Counted from the stretch's first letter, positions 45,515 to 54,926 are shown. The stretch is 64,000 nucleotides of DNA from Acidimicrobiaceae bacterium RAAP-2 (GCA_001443545.1 LMAD01000008.1:9984-73983), one strand, 5' to 3'. Program-made: numbers and translations. Notes: generated by a model from the sequence alone, not told the origin.

Positions 45515-46477
45515 TTGGGAGCGTTCGGGCACTACCTCACGGGGCATTTCGCCACGCTACGTCTCGAGTTCTGGGCGTTGTTCGTCGGTGGTCTCGCCAA
45601 CGGTGTCCTCTACGGCATGGTGGCGGTCGGCTACACGTTGGTGTACGGCGTGCTCCGTCTCATTAACTTCGCGCACTCCGAGATTTTCATGTCCGGCGGC
45701 TTCGCCGGTTACTTCGTCATGAAGGCGATGGTCGGTAACTCGGTTCCTTCGGGCTTCGCATCCGTCAGCTTCATTGTGATCGGAATTCTCGTTGGGGCAT
45801 TCGTTGGGGCTTTTATGGCCACCCTCGTGGAGCGAGTCGCCTACCGTCCCCTGCGCCGGCGCCATGCGCCAGCGCTCGCCTACTTGATCAGCGCGATCGG
45901 TGCCTCCTACTTTCTCTACAACATGGCGGGTAAGGAGTTCGGCCGAGTGCCGATCTCGATGCCGCAGCCCTACATCAACCACCCGATTTTCCATATCTTC
46001 AACGCGCCGGTGCAGATGTACTACGTCATCATCCTCATCGCCGGTGCCGTGATGTTCTTAACGCTGGACCGGATTGTGGCGAAGACCAAACTCGGACGGA
46101 GTATTCGCGCCGTGGCCCAGGACGCCGAGACGGCGTCGCTGATGGGTGTGAATATCGACCGGACCATTGTCTTGACGTTCATCGTGGGTGGCGCCCTCGG
46201 TGGGGCTGCGGGCTTCCTCTTTGGCATGGGTACCGGCGTGTCGAACACGATGGGTTTTGTACCAGCACTCAAGGCGTTTACCGCCGCGGTGTTGGGCGGA
46301 ATCGGCAACCTTCGTGGCGCGATGATCGGCGGTTTCCTGTTGGGTGTCGTGGAGAGCCTCTCGGTGGTTTTCGTGCAGGCCGCCTACATGGACGTGGTGG
46401 CCTTTGGCATCTTGGTCGCGGTACTGCTCTTCCGCCCGACGGGCATTCTCGGTGAGCGACTGGGGAGGGCGGCGTGA
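45515..46477 (+). CDS. branched-chain amino-acid-type ABC permease LivH-like
   Basis: Inner-membrane permease, 320 residues from TTG 45515, which has AAGGGGGG upstream; the frame is open back into the terminator, but a start there is unlikely. About eight helices are visible with the LivH signature regions GLANGVLYGMVAVGYTLVYGVLRLINFAHSEI near the N-terminus and GAALGGAAGFLFGM plus FTAAVLGGIGNLRGAMIGG near the C-terminus. It pairs with the LivM-like gene that overlaps its stop by 4 bases. Confidence 0.9.
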   Translation: MGAFGHYLTGHFATLRLEFWALFVGGLANGVLYGMVAVGYTLVYGVLRLINFAHSEIFMSGGFAGYFVMKAMVGNSVPSGFASVSFIVIGILVGAFVGAFMATLVERVAYRPLRRRHAPALAYLISAIGASYFLYNMAGKEFGRVPISMPQPYINHPIFHIFNAPVQMYYVIILIAGAVMFLTLDRIVAKTKLGRSIRAVAQDAETASLMGVNIDRTIVLTFIVGGALGGAAGFLFGMGTGVSNTMGFVPALKAFTAAVLGGIGNLRGAMIGGFLLGVVESLSVVFVQAAYMDVVAFGILVAVLLFRPTGILGERLGRAA

Positions 46478-47817
46478 AGCGCTACTTCGCGAACACTCAT
46501 TTCAAGCGGCTGATGTCGAGTGTCGCCGCCATGGCGATTCTCGAGTTGATGACCGGCCCCCCGGGAAGCGCGCTCGACCCGACGGCCGGGTTCACGGGGT
46601 CATTTGGTGAGGCCTCGTCATTCTTCGGTCTCTTCCGAACACAACGCTGGGTGGTGTTCCTGTTCATCGCGTTCATCATGTTCGGCCTCTGGACGTCGTG
46701 GCTCACGTGGGGCGCTCAGGTGAAGACCGCGACGACTAAGGCGATGAGCGTACCTCGATCGGTTTCGCACAAGCAGCCCGTGCGCTGGGGGGTTACCCTC
46801 GTCTTGCTCGTGGTGGCACTCTTGTTGCCGCACTTGATCACCGACCCGTTCTGGCAGGCCGCGATGGTCGAACAGATCGCGGTGTACGTACTACTGGCAT
46901 TGGGACTCAACGTCGTCGTCGGCTTCGCCGGACTGCTCGACCTCGGATTCGTGGCGTTCTACGCCATCGGTGCCTATACCACGGCGTGGGTCACGGGCGC
47001 GCTGCCGACGGCGGCACCCTTCGGAATTCACTTCAACAACTTCTACGCGATCCCCATCGCCATCGGACTCGCTATGGGTGCCGGAATCATTCTCGGCGCA
47101 CCGACGTTGCGACTGCGCGGTGACTACTTGGCCATCGTGACCTTGGGGTTCGGTGAGATCATCACTATCTTCGCGAATAATCTGTACGGCATCACCGGGG
47201 GCTCGCAAGGCACCAAAACTATTCCGCACTTCTCGCTGCACGTTGGGCCGGTTAAGTACTTGTGGGGTCTGACGCCGGTTCCCTACTACTACTTGACGAT
47301 CGTGTTCGTCATCTTGTTCCTGATCGGATTCCGGTTGTTGGAACACTCTCGAGTCGGTCGGGCCTGGACGGCGATACGTGAGGACGAGGTGGCGGCCGAA
47401 TCAGTGGGCATCAATCCGCTGAAGTACAAGGTCATGGCCTTCGCCATCGGCGCGTCGACCGCTGGATTTGCTGGCGTGGTGACGGCCAGTCAATCGAACA
47501 CGATCTTCCCGTCGAGTTTCACGCTGCAGTTCTCTATCAACATTCTGGTGCTGGTTATCTTCGGCGGCATGGGTTCGATTACCGGCGTCGTGCTCGGGGC
47601 GATCGTGATTCAGACGGGTTCGATGTACCTCTTGCACACACCGCCCGCCGGGTATCAGCCGCAAGACCTGTACATCTATCTCGGGGCGCTGCTGGTGGTA
47701 ATGATGATCTTCCGGCCCGCGGGACTCGTCCCGTCGCGTCGGCGACACCGTGAAATCGGGCTCGCCGAAGCCGGTGAGGGTCACATGGATGAAGTCCTAA
47801 CGGGAGATACGCCATGA
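46474..47817 (+). CDS. branched-chain amino-acid-type ABC permease LivM-like
   Basis: Second permease of the transporter, 447 residues, about 100 longer than a minimal LivM. An N-terminal part (about 1-105) with one or two extra hydrophobic segments precedes the BPD_transp_2 core, which contains LGLNVVVGFAGLLDLGFVAFYAIGAY, LRLRGDYLAIVTLGFGEI, the EAA-like loop GRAWTAIREDEVAAESVGIN and FGGMGSITGVVLGA. GTG 46474 overlaps the LivH-like stop and its own end overlaps the ATPase ATG by 4 bases. Confidence 0.9.
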   Translation: MKRYFANTHFKRLMSSVAAMAILELMTGPPGSALDPTAGFTGSFGEASSFFGLFRTQRWVVFLFIAFIMFGLWTSWLTWGAQVKTATTKAMSVPRSVSHKQPVRWGVTLVLLVVALLLPHLITDPFWQAAMVEQIAVYVLLALGLNVVVGFAGLLDLGFVAFYAIGAYTTAWVTGALPTAAPFGIHFNNFYAIPIAIGLAMGAGIILGAPTLRLRGDYLAIVTLGFGEIITIFANNLYGITGGSQGTKTIPHFSLHVGPVKYLWGLTPVPYYYLTIVFVILFLIGFRLLEHSRVGRAWTAIREDEVAAESVGINPLKYKVMAFAIGASTAGFAGVVTASQSNTIFPSSFTLQFSINILVLVIFGGMGSITGVVLGAIVIQTGSMYLLHTPPAGYQPQDLYIYLGALLVVMMIFRPAGLVPSRRRHREIGLAEAGEGHMDEVLTGDTP

Positions 47818-48620
47818 GCGACACGATCTTCGACGTCGACCGAATCACCCTTCGATTCGGAGGGGTGGTCTCGTTGAATGACGTGACGCTCCATCAGAAC
47901 CGCGGCGAAATCCTGGCCGTGATTGGTCCGAACGGGGCGGGTAAAACGTCATTGTTCAACTCGTTGACCGGCGTCTACCAACCCCAGGAGGGGACGATCA
48001 CGTTCGTCGGAAGTGACGGTAAGCCCATGAACGTCATCGGCAAGAAAGCCCACCGAGTGAGCACCGCCGGCGTGGCGCGAACGTTCCAGGCGTCGCGTAT
48101 GTTCAGTGCGTTGACCGCGTTCGAGAACATCAAGATCGGTGCGGAATCACACCGCGGCATCGGCGTGCTTGGCGCGATGTTGCGCGGACCAGCCACGCGG
48201 CGAGACGAGCACACCTCGGATGAGCGCACCGTGCAACTCTTGGATTTCGTCGGGCTACGCGCGAAGGCCAACGTAATCTCCTCATCACTGTCGTACGGCG
48301 ATCGGCGTCGACTCGAGATTGCTCGGGGGCTCGCGACTAGCCCGCAGGTGCTGTTGCTCGATGAGCCGGCGGCCGGAACGAACCCGTCAGAGAAGCTCGA
48401 GCTGACCGCGCTCATTCGCAAGGTGCGCGACGAGATGGGCGTATCGATTCTGCTGATCGAGCACGACATGAAGTTGGTGATGTCACTCGCCGAGCGGCTC
48501 TACGTGTTGAACTTCGGAAGCGTGATCGCCGAAGGAACACCGGAAGAGATCCGCGCGAACGACAAGGTGATCGAGGCCTACCTCGGTTCGACGGCGAGTG
48601 AAACGGGGGACCGGTCGTGA
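47814..48620 (+). CDS. ABC transporter ATP-binding protein LivG-like
   Basis: Cytosolic ATPase subunit, 268 residues. Walker A GPNGAGKTS, an ARTFQASRMF Q-loop region, the ABC signature LSYGDRRRLEIAR, Walker B VLLLDEPAAGTNP and switch His in LIEHDMKLVMSL are all present. The C-terminal extension after residue 240 is the BCA_ABC_TP_C region typical of LivG. Start and stop overlap both neighbours. Confidence 0.92.
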   Translation: MSDTIFDVDRITLRFGGVVSLNDVTLHQNRGEILAVIGPNGAGKTSLFNSLTGVYQPQEGTITFVGSDGKPMNVIGKKAHRVSTAGVARTFQASRMFSALTAFENIKIGAESHRGIGVLGAMLRGPATRRDEHTSDERTVQLLDFVGLRAKANVISSSLSYGDRRRLEIARGLATSPQVLLLDEPAAGTNPSEKLELTALIRKVRDEMGVSILLIEHDMKLVMSLAERLYVLNFGSVIAEGTPEEIRANDKVIEAYLGSTASETGDRS

Positions 48621-49330
48621 TGCTCGAGGTGCACGACGCGGTGGTTCGCTACGGCGCCATTACGGCGCTCCACGGGATTTCGTTCGAGGTCGCCCAGGGT
48701 GAGATCGTGGCGCTCCTGGGCGCCAACGGGGCCGGCAAGACGACGACCTTGCGGATGTTGTCGGGGCTGCACTCGCCCCAGAGTGGTCAGATCATCTTCG
48801 AAGGGCAGGACGTCACCACGACGAAAGCTCACCAGTTCACCTCGCTCGGCATCGGCCACGTGCCCGAGGGGCGCCGCATTTTCCCCCAGATGACCGTGGA
48901 GGAGAACTTGGAGATGGGCGCGTTCGGTCGGCGTGGCTCGTACAGCGACGACATGGAGCGGATGTACCAAACGTTTCCAATTCTGAAGGAACGTCGCAAG
49001 TTGATTGGCGGCAACCTCTCCGGGGGCGAACAGCAGATGTTGGCCATCGGACGTGCCCTGATGGGACAGCCGCGATTACTGCTGCTCGATGAACCGTCGA
49101 TGGGTCTCGCACCGATGATCGTGGAGACCATTTTCCGTATTATCGGCGAGATTCGCGACTCCGGCACGACGGTCTTGGTGGTCGAGCAGAACGCCGCGCA
49201 GGCGCTTCGGCTCGCGGACCGCGGTTACGTCATGGAGAATGGTCGGATCGTGTTCGGCGATTCCGCGTCGAACCTGTTGACGGACGCGCGCGTGCGTGCC
49301 GTGTACCTCGGGGAGAGCGCGGACTCCTAG
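48617..49330 (+). CDS. ABC transporter ATP-binding protein LivF-like
   Basis: Second ATPase subunit, 237 residues. Walker A GANGAGKTT, LGIGHVPEGRRIFPQMTVEENL (the LivF-specific VPEGR region), signature LSGGEQQMLAIGRALM, Walker B LLLLDEPSMGLAP and VVEQNAAQAL. GTG 48617 overlaps the LivG-like stop; ATG 48620 is an alternative. It closes the five-gene transporter operon; about 250 bases without a recognisable gene follow. Confidence 0.92.
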   Translation: MMLEVHDAVVRYGAITALHGISFEVAQGEIVALLGANGAGKTTTLRMLSGLHSPQSGQIIFEGQDVTTTKAHQFTSLGIGHVPEGRRIFPQMTVEENLEMGAFGRRGSYSDDMERMYQTFPILKERRKLIGGNLSGGEQQMLAIGRALMGQPRLLLLDEPSMGLAPMIVETIFRIIGEIRDSGTTVLVVEQNAAQALRLADRGYVMENGRIVFGDSASNLLTDARVRAVYLGESADS

Positions 49331-49537
49331 ACGGGTGGCGATGCCTGCGGGGCCCATTCAGTAGTTGGGATTGGGGGCGCGAGTTCGCTCAGCCGTCGGA
49401 GTGTTGTGACCGCGAAGTTGGCCGGCGCTGTTCGGGACTCCGAGTCGGACCGTTGAACGGTGGTGCGCGACGCGCTCGGCATTGAAGGTGTGCCAGACTT
49501 TGAATGAGTATCGCGCCAATGTTGGCGGATGCGGATA

Positions 49538-49561
49538 TACTTACTTGTCTACAAGTAAGTA
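49538..49561 (+). promoter_or_regulatory. 24-bp palindromic operator for the MarR-type regulator
   Basis: An uninterrupted palindrome with 11-bp arms and a 2-bp centre (TACTTACTTGT CT ACAAGTAAGTA) lies about 20 bases before the MFS start and overlaps a TATACT -10-like element at 49536-49541. The MarR gene follows the transporter, so repression by MarR is the simplest reading. Confidence 0.8.
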
Positions 49562-49582
49562 ATTATCTGCGAATGGACTCCA

Positions 49583-51346
49583 ATGGCGGCTTTGAGACAC
49601 GCTCATCCGGACCGATACAAATGGATTGCCCTCACCAACACCACGTTGGGAATCTTCATGGCGACCATCAACGGCTCGATCATCTTGATTTCGTTGCCGG
49701 CGATCTTCCGCGGCGTCGGGATCAATCCACTGTCGCCGGGTAACGTCGGCTACCTGCTTTGGCTCCTCCAGGGCTACCTGTTGGTCACGGCGGTGCTGGT
49801 GATCAGCCTGGGTCGTCTGGGCGATATTAAGGGTCGAGTTCGCATCTATAACTTGGGCTTCGCCGTCTTCTCGGTGGCCTCGGTGCTGCTCGCATTGGAT
49901 CCGTTCCGGCATGGCTCCGGTGCGCTCTGGCTCGTGTTGTGGCGGCTCGTACAAGGCGTCGGTGGTGCGATGTTGTTCGCGAATTCGAGCGCGATCATCG
50001 TGGACGCCTTTCCGGCCGATCAGCGAGGATTCGCCATGGGAATCAACCAGGTGGCCGCGATCGGTGGCTCATTCGTGGGTCTGATCCTCGGTGGTCTGCT
50101 CTCGATTGGCGACTGGAGACTCGTCTTCTGGGTCTCGGTCCCGGTTGGCATCATCGGCACGGTGTGGGGCTACGTGAGTCTCCGGGACAACGGAGAACGA
50201 GCGAACGCCACGATTGACTGGTGGGGTAACGCGACGTTCGCGATTGGGCTGACGTCGTTGCTGGTGGCGATCGTCTACGGCATCCAGCCTTATGGATCGA
50301 GTTCCATGGGCTGGACGTCGCCGCGAGTTCTCACGGCCTTCGCGATCGGTGCGGTTTTCCTCACGGCGTTCTTCGTGATCGAGATGCGCGTGTCGTCGCC
50401 GATGTTCAACCTTCGGCTCTTCAAGATTCGCGCGTTCTTCACCGGGAGCGTCGCCGGGCTACTCGCCGCCATCGCGCGCGGCGGCCTGCAGTTCATGCTC
50501 ATCATCTGGCTCCAGGGGATCTGGTTGCCCCTGCACGGCTACAGCTACTCGGCGACGCCGCTGTGGGCCGGCATCTATCTGCTCCCGTTGACGCTCGGTT
50601 TCCTGATCGCCGGTCCGGTGTCAGGGTATCTTTCCGATCGTCACGGCGCTCGGATCTTGTCGACGACCGGGCTGTTGCTGTTCGGTCTCAGTTTCGTCGG
50701 CCTGCTGATGATTCCGACGAACTTCCACTACTGGGAGTTCGCCCTGCTCGTCGCCCTGAACGGACTGGGTGGCGGGATGTTCTCCGCGCCCAACTCGACG
50801 GCAATCATGAACAGCGTCGCCGCGAACGAACGTGGAGGCGCGGCCGGAATCCAGGCGGCGTTCATGAACTCGGGTATGGTGCTGTCAATCGGCGTGTTCT
50901 TCTCGCTGATGATCGTGGGCTTGACCAACACGCTGCCGTCGGCACTCTACAAGGGACTGTCGGCGCACGGCGTCAGTGCAACCCAGGCGCACGTCGTGGC
51001 GAATCTTCCGGCCGTCGGGAGCCTCTTCTCGTCGTTCCTTGGGTTTAACCCGTTGAAGAGCCTGCTCGGCAGTCAATCGGCGGCTCACGTATCGAATCTG
51101 CAGTGGGCAACCTTGACGGGCAAGCACTTCTTTCCGAACCTCATTCTCGAGCCGTTCCACCACGGCCTGGTAATCGTCTTCGCGTTGGCGATTGCGATGG
51201 CCGTGATCGGCGCGGTCTTCTCGGCGTTGCGCGGCAAGCGATACGTACACCAAGAGATGTCGATGCAGCAGCACGTCGAAGATGTCTCGATCGCCGGTGG
51301 GGCGGTGCCCGGTGAAGTGGCGCTCGAAAGCGACGTCGTGCGATGA
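49583..51346 (+). CDS. MFS drug/proton antiporter, DHA2-like
   Basis: A 587-residue major-facilitator exporter with about 14 hydrophobic helices, the DHA2 (EmrB/QacA) layout. Motif A-like [16 protein letters not shown] lies after helix 2 and [25 protein letters not shown] in helix 4. A large loop (about 470-520) precedes the last helix. Likely exports hydrophobic or cationic compounds; substrate unknown. It overlaps the MarR gene by 4 bases and is preceded by the palindromic operator, a standard self-regulated efflux unit. Confidence 0.9.
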   Translation: MAALRHAHPDRYKWIALTNTTLGIFMATINGSIILISLPAIFRGVGINPLSPGNVGYLLWLLQGYLLVTAVLVISLGRLGDIKGRVRIYNLGFAVFSVASVLLALDPFRHGSGALWLVLWRLVQGVGGAMLFANSSAIIVDAFPADQRGFAMGINQVAAIGGSFVGLILGGLLSIGDWRLVFWVSVPVGIIGTVWGYVSLRDNGERANATIDWWGNATFAIGLTSLLVAIVYGIQPYGSSSMGWTSPRVLTAFAIGAVFLTAFFVIEMRVSSPMFNLRLFKIRAFFTGSVAGLLAAIARGGLQFMLIIWLQGIWLPLHGYSYSATPLWAGIYLLPLTLGFLIAGPVSGYLSDRHGARILSTTGLLLFGLSFVGLLMIPTNFHYWEFALLVALNGLGGGMFSAPNSTAIMNSVAANERGGAAGIQAAFMNSGMVLSIGVFFSLMIVGLTNTLPSALYKGLSAHGVSATQAHVVANLPAVGSLFSSFLGFNPLKSLLGSQSAAHVSNLQWATLTGKHFFPNLILEPFHHGLVIVFALAIAMAVIGAVFSALRGKRYVHQEMSMQQHVEDVSIAGGAVPGEVALESDVVR

Positions 51347-51789
51347 AGCCGTCGGTCGCCAGAGAGGACGACGTCACGGTCGCGGCGCGTCTGCACCTGA
51401 TCGTCGGGCGATTGATGCGTACGATTCGCCAGCACGCCGCGGCCGGGTTGACGCCGTCTCAGGTGTCGGCCTTGGTCACGGTGGACGAACGTGGGCCGCT
51501 GCGCATCAGTGCGTTGGCGACCCACGAGTCGCTCGGTGCACCCGCGGCGACCCGTGTCGTGGCCTCGCTCGAGGAAGCCGGTCTCGTCTCACGTACCGCC
51601 GACCCCGAGGATAAGCGGGCGTCGCTGATCACCTTGACCGTGTCGGGTTGCGAGACGTTGGCGGCGTTGCGCCAGGAACGGGCCCTCGGCCTCGGCGCGC
51701 AGCTTGATGCGTTGAGCGCGGGGGAGCGTCGCCTCCTCGAACGGGCGTTGCCGGTCTTGGAGAAGATTTCGCACGAAACACCTCATTGA
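51343..51789 (+). CDS. MarR-family transcriptional regulator
   Basis: A 148-residue winged-helix regulator. The pattern [50 protein letters not shown] is the MarR recognition region, followed by the wing with D-P-E-D-K-R and a C-terminal dimer helix. ATG 51343 overlaps the MFS stop. It most likely binds the palindrome at 49538-49561 and is released by an exporter substrate (inference). Confidence 0.92.
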   Translation: MKPSVAREDDVTVAARLHLIVGRLMRTIRQHAAAGLTPSQVSALVTVDERGPLRISALATHESLGAPAATRVVASLEEAGLVSRTADPEDKRASLITLTVSGCETLAALRQERALGLGAQLDALSAGERRLLERALPVLEKISHETPH

Positions 51790-51833
51790 TCACTCCGCCA
51801 CCACGACCGTTGGGTCGTTGGAAAGGTGGAACA

Positions 51834-52565
51834 ATGATCCTTGAAGAACAAGACGAGATGGGCCAATGTTGGCGTGACGTCGCCGACGTACTGGCGGCGG
51901 GCATCGATCGGTTGGTGTTGTACGGGCCACCGGGAACGGGCAAGACCTACGCCGCCCTGCACTTCGGGGTTGCGGTCGGGGTCGCAGAACGGTTGGTGTG
52001 CACCGAAGACCTGACGACCGGCGAGATCACCGGAACGTGGATGCCAGCAGGCGATGGGACGTGGCGGTGGCGAGAAGGCCCCGCGATACGAGCGTGGACG
52101 GCGCGAGGTGGTCGAGGCGGGCGCCTCGTCGTCGACGAGGTGGATCGTGCCTCCGGCGATGCGTTGAGCACGTTGCTTGCGATGACGGACTCGATTGACT
52201 CGGCTCGCTGGCGTAATCCCGAGACGGGTTCGTGGGTGACCCCGGGACCGGAGTTCTCCGTCGTGATGACCACCAACGTCGAGGATCTCGACGAGTTACC
52301 CTCGGCGTTGCGTGACCGGTTCGCGGTGCAACTTCGCGTCGACCGCCCGCACCTCGACGCCGTCGCGCTGCTGAGCGAGGACCTTCGAGCTCCGGCGTTG
52401 GCTGGCTCCATCGGTGAAGAGGCGCGCCGCATCTCGCTACGTAGTTTTTACGCGTTCGACCAGCTACGACTTCACTATGGTGCGACGAGGGCCGCCCAAC
52501 TGGTCTTCGGTGACGTCCGAGGCAGTGGTGTACTCGACGCACTCCGGGTGGCGGCGCTTTCGTGA
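51834..52565 (+). CDS. MoxR-type AAA+ ATPase
   Basis: A 243-residue AAA+ ATPase with Walker A GPPGTGKT (31-38), Walker B LVVDEVDRA (DE at 101-102), sensor-1 VVMTTNVEDL and an arginine-finger-type LRDRF. MoxR-type proteins act as chaperones with VWA-domain partners, and a VWA gene overlaps its 3' end by 4 bases. ATG 51834 has GGTGGA upstream; an earlier TTG at 51786 overlaps the MarR stop. It lies 45 bases after marR and may be read from the same transcript. Client protein unknown. Confidence 0.85.
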   Translation: MILEEQDEMGQCWRDVADVLAAGIDRLVLYGPPGTGKTYAALHFGVAVGVAERLVCTEDLTTGEITGTWMPAGDGTWRWREGPAIRAWTARGGRGGRLVVDEVDRASGDALSTLLAMTDSIDSARWRNPETGSWVTPGPEFSVVMTTNVEDLDELPSALRDRFAVQLRVDRPHLDAVALLSEDLRAPALAGSIGEEARRISLRSFYAFDQLRLHYGATRAAQLVFGDVRGSGVLDALRVAALS

Positions 52566-53929
52566 GCAATGTAACGGTTTACCCGGAGCTCGTGACGGGT
52601 CGCGCCGATGGTTACCCAACGCTCCCGTGGCGCATCGAGCGTGGTTCGTCGTGGCGCGGTGATGCGAGTTGTGACCTGGGCGAGCGCGTCCTGCGGGTGC
52701 CGTGGGAGCGCGACGATCGCGCGCGGGTGGTCCGCGCGCACGAGCTGGTGCACGTGCGCGTCAGTCCGCACCGTCGTGACTGGATCGATGCGATCGGTGA
52801 TCTACCGGTGCGGGCCCTCGAGTGCGCCGAGGAGATGCGGGTGAACACCATCCTGTCGAGGTTGGGGTTCGACGTGAGTCACCTGCGCGATGGAAGTGAA
52901 CGCCTCGGGGGTGAGCGCCTGGCGCGAAGCGGCAATTGGATCGAGGCCGTCTGTTTCCTGCTGGCGGTCTTGGGCACGGGGGCCGAGCGCGACTTCGTCG
53001 CCGGGGTCCGCCGCGGCGACCCCGGTTGGGTCGCGCCGCTGCGCGCGGTCGGGACGCGCGCTCGGGCGCTCGTACGTGACGCCTCGGCGCGCGACCTCGG
53101 CGCCACCCGGGAGGGAGCCGACGGGGTACCCCAGGGCTACGCTGCGTTCACGATTCCGTTGGCCCGACTCGTCTCATCGGTCAGTGATAGTCAGATACCG
53201 CGAGACGCCGAGGCGCTACGCCGATTTCGCCGATCGTTGCGGCCCGGTGCGCGTCGACCACCGAGCGGTCACTTTGCGCAGCTCCACTTCGATCAAATGG
53301 AACGACTGGCGCGCCCCCGTGCCGGTGGGGTACGTCGTCCCCGTCCAGCCGTCAGTGGAACGGTGCTCCGTTACCCGAATCGCCTACTTACCGACGACCA
53401 CCGTCGGGCGTTCGCCACGCCATCGCGGCGACACGGTGGCGTGATCGTGATTGACCAGTCGGGTTCGATGGACCTTGATCGCGAGACACTCGCGCAGCTC
53501 GTCCGTCGTGCGCCGGACTCGCTGGTGGTGGGATACAGTCACCGCCCAGGAGATTCGGGTGTCACCCCCAACGCGTGGATTTTGGCCGATCGTGGCGGGG
53601 TTGTCGCCGATCCACCGAACGGGAATGTCGGCAACGGGGTCGATGGCCCGATACTTCGATGGGCGTTACGCCACCGGGGGGTGGGTGATCCGGTCATTTG
53701 GGTGACCGATGGGCAGGTCACCGATTCCGCCGATCACCCCGACCTCGATTTGGCGCGCGAGTGTGCCCGCCTCGTACGAGACAATCGGATCACGATGGTG
53801 CGTTCACTCGATGAAGTGTTCGTCGCGTTACGCGGTCGACGACGCCGACAGGTTTGGGCCGACTTTGGACGAGTGGGCCGTGCCATCAGGGAACTTTCAA
53901 CAGAAGTCCATCACTGGCCTCCCGGTTGA
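52562..53929 (+). CDS. VWA protein with N-terminal metallopeptidase-like HELVH domain (DUF2201-like)
   Basis: A 455-residue cytosolic protein. The N-terminal part has HELVH (60-64) followed by ECAEEMRVN (87-95), a zincin-like arrangement. A basic Arg-rich middle (about 225-275) follows. The C-terminal VWA-like domain has a MIDAS motif DQSGSMD (near 298) and a later WVTDGQVTD. This agrees with the DUF2201 class of metallopeptidase-like/VWA proteins paired with MoxR ATPases. No signal peptide or membrane segment is seen. Whether the HELVH part is proteolytic is unknown. Confidence 0.75.
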   Translation: MSNVTVYPELVTGRADGYPTLPWRIERGSSWRGDASCDLGERVLRVPWERDDRARVVRAHELVHVRVSPHRRDWIDAIGDLPVRALECAEEMRVNTILSRLGFDVSHLRDGSERLGGERLARSGNWIEAVCFLLAVLGTGAERDFVAGVRRGDPGWVAPLRAVGTRARALVRDASARDLGATREGADGVPQGYAAFTIPLARLVSSVSDSQIPRDAEALRRFRRSLRPGARRPPSGHFAQLHFDQMERLARPRAGGVRRPRPAVSGTVLRYPNRLLTDDHRRAFATPSRRHGGVIVIDQSGSMDLDRETLAQLVRRAPDSLVVGYSHRPGDSGVTPNAWILADRGGVVADPPNGNVGNGVDGPILRWALRHRGVGDPVIWVTDGQVTDSADHPDLDLARECARLVRDNRITMVRSLDEVFVALRGRRRRQVWADFGRVGRAIRELSTEVHHWPPG

Positions 53930-53937
53930 GTTGCCCC

Positions 53938-53966
53938 TTGTCAGACGAACACCTGTTCGCTAGAAT
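53938..53966 (+). promoter_or_regulatory. SOS-controlled promoter of the LysM gene
   Basis: TTGTCA (53938-53943) and TAGAAT (53961-53966) are 17 bases apart, a near-consensus promoter. One LexA box fills the spacer and a second follows the -10. Confidence 0.8.
53946..53959 (+). promoter_or_regulatory. SOS box 1 of the LysM-nrdR group
   Basis: CGAACACCTGTTCG fits the CGAAC-N4-GTTCG LexA pattern and lies within the promoter spacer. Confidence 0.85.
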
Positions 53967-53967
53967 A

Positions 53968-53981
53968 CGAACACGTGTTCG
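53968..53981 (+). promoter_or_regulatory. SOS box 2 of the LysM-nrdR group
   Basis: CGAACACGTGTTCG is a perfect palindrome one base downstream of the -10. It is centred 22 bases (about two helical turns) from box 1, so two LexA dimers could sit on the same face. Confidence 0.85.
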
Positions 53982-53999
53982 TCTAGCAAGGAGTCGCCG

Positions 54000-54422
54000 G
54001 TGTCAGCCCTACTTCTCTCTGAGTTCGAGAACCACCAACCGACTCCGCAGCTTTACGTGGTCAGTGATCCCAGTTCGCATTGGCGCACTGGTGTCTCGCT
54101 GACCAGTCGGCGAGCGGCGCGCAGTCGGCTGCGACGGCGTCGCCAGGGAGTGGCGCTGATGCTGGGAGTGGGGCTCGGACTCGTCGTGCTCGCGTGGCCG
54201 GGCCCCGCGTTCGGTGGGACGACCGGGACTGGCCTGCCCACGGACCTCGCCACTGGAACGACACTCGCATCGGGAATGGTCTACGTGGTGCAACCCGGTG
54301 ATTCAATCAACACGATTGCGCGGCTCGCCAACCCACTCGATCCGTCACTGGCTCGTCGTGCACTCGTCGCGGAGCTGCGCTCGGACGTCGTCGTGCCTGG
54401 CGAGCACGTGCTTATACCATAA
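54000..54422 (+). CDS. LysM-domain membrane protein, SOS-induced division-inhibitor candidate
   Basis: A 140-residue protein with a basic cytosolic N-terminus (RRAARSRLRRRR, about 37-48), one transmembrane helix (about 50-70) and a C-terminal LysM module (about 93-139: VYVVQPGDSINTIA...PGEHVLIP). GTG 54000 is preceded by AAGGAG. Two LexA boxes and nrdR downstream match the mycobacterial Rv2719c (ChiZ) locus and, functionally, YneA/DivS-type SOS division suppressors. The role in halting division is inferred from this context. Confidence 0.85.
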   Translation: MSALLLSEFENHQPTPQLYVVSDPSSHWRTGVSLTSRRAARSRLRRRRQGVALMLGVGLGLVVLAWPGPAFGGTTGTGLPTDLATGTTLASGMVYVVQPGDSINTIARLANPLDPSLARRALVAELRSDVVVPGEHVLIP

Positions 54423-54453
54423 TTCCTTGGAATTTACGTGTATCGTGACGGGG

Positions 54454-54924
54454 ATGCGTTGCCCCTACTGCTCGGCCGATGACGATCGTGTGGTCGACTC
54501 GCGACTGGCCGAAGATGGCGTCGCCATTCGCCGCCGGCGCGAGTGCGCCGCGTGTGGCCAGCGATACACGACCTTCGAGCGGATCGAAGAGGTGGGCTTC
54601 GTGGTCGTCAAGCGCTCGGGAGAACGCGAGCCGTTCGATCAATCCAAGATTTTGCTCGGAATACGTGCGGCGTTCAAGAACCGGCCGGTCGACGAGAGCG
54701 TTATGGTCTCCATCGCCTCGACGGTCGAGGAGTCGATGCGTGTATTGAACCGTGACGTTTCGAGCGAGGAGATTGGGCGGGCGACCCTGGACGCGATTCG
54801 CCCCATCGACGATGTCGCCTACGTGCGGTTCGCGTCGGTCTACAAGGGCTTCGAGGGTACGGAGGACTTCGCGCGAGAGATTGGGATGCTGGTCAAGTCG
54901 ACGGCGCCCAAGCTGCGAAGTTAG
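54454..54924 (+). CDS. nrdR: transcriptional repressor NrdR
   Basis: ATP/dATP-sensing repressor of ribonucleotide reductase genes, 156 residues. The zinc ribbon has CPYC and CAAC pairs around RRRRECAACGQRYTTFER, followed by an ATP-cone (KRSGEREPFDQSKILLGIRAAFKNRPV). ATG 54454 is chosen; the frame is open further back inside the LysM gene. TATCGT lies 7 bases upstream, so it may also have its own leaderless transcript besides SOS read-through. Confidence 0.95.
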   Translation: MRCPYCSADDDRVVDSRLAEDGVAIRRRRECAACGQRYTTFERIEEVGFVVVKRSGEREPFDQSKILLGIRAAFKNRPVDESVMVSIASTVEESMRVLNRDVSSEEIGRATLDAIRPIDDVAYVRFASVYKGFEGTEDFAREIGMLVKSTAPKLRS

Positions 54925-54926
54925 CG

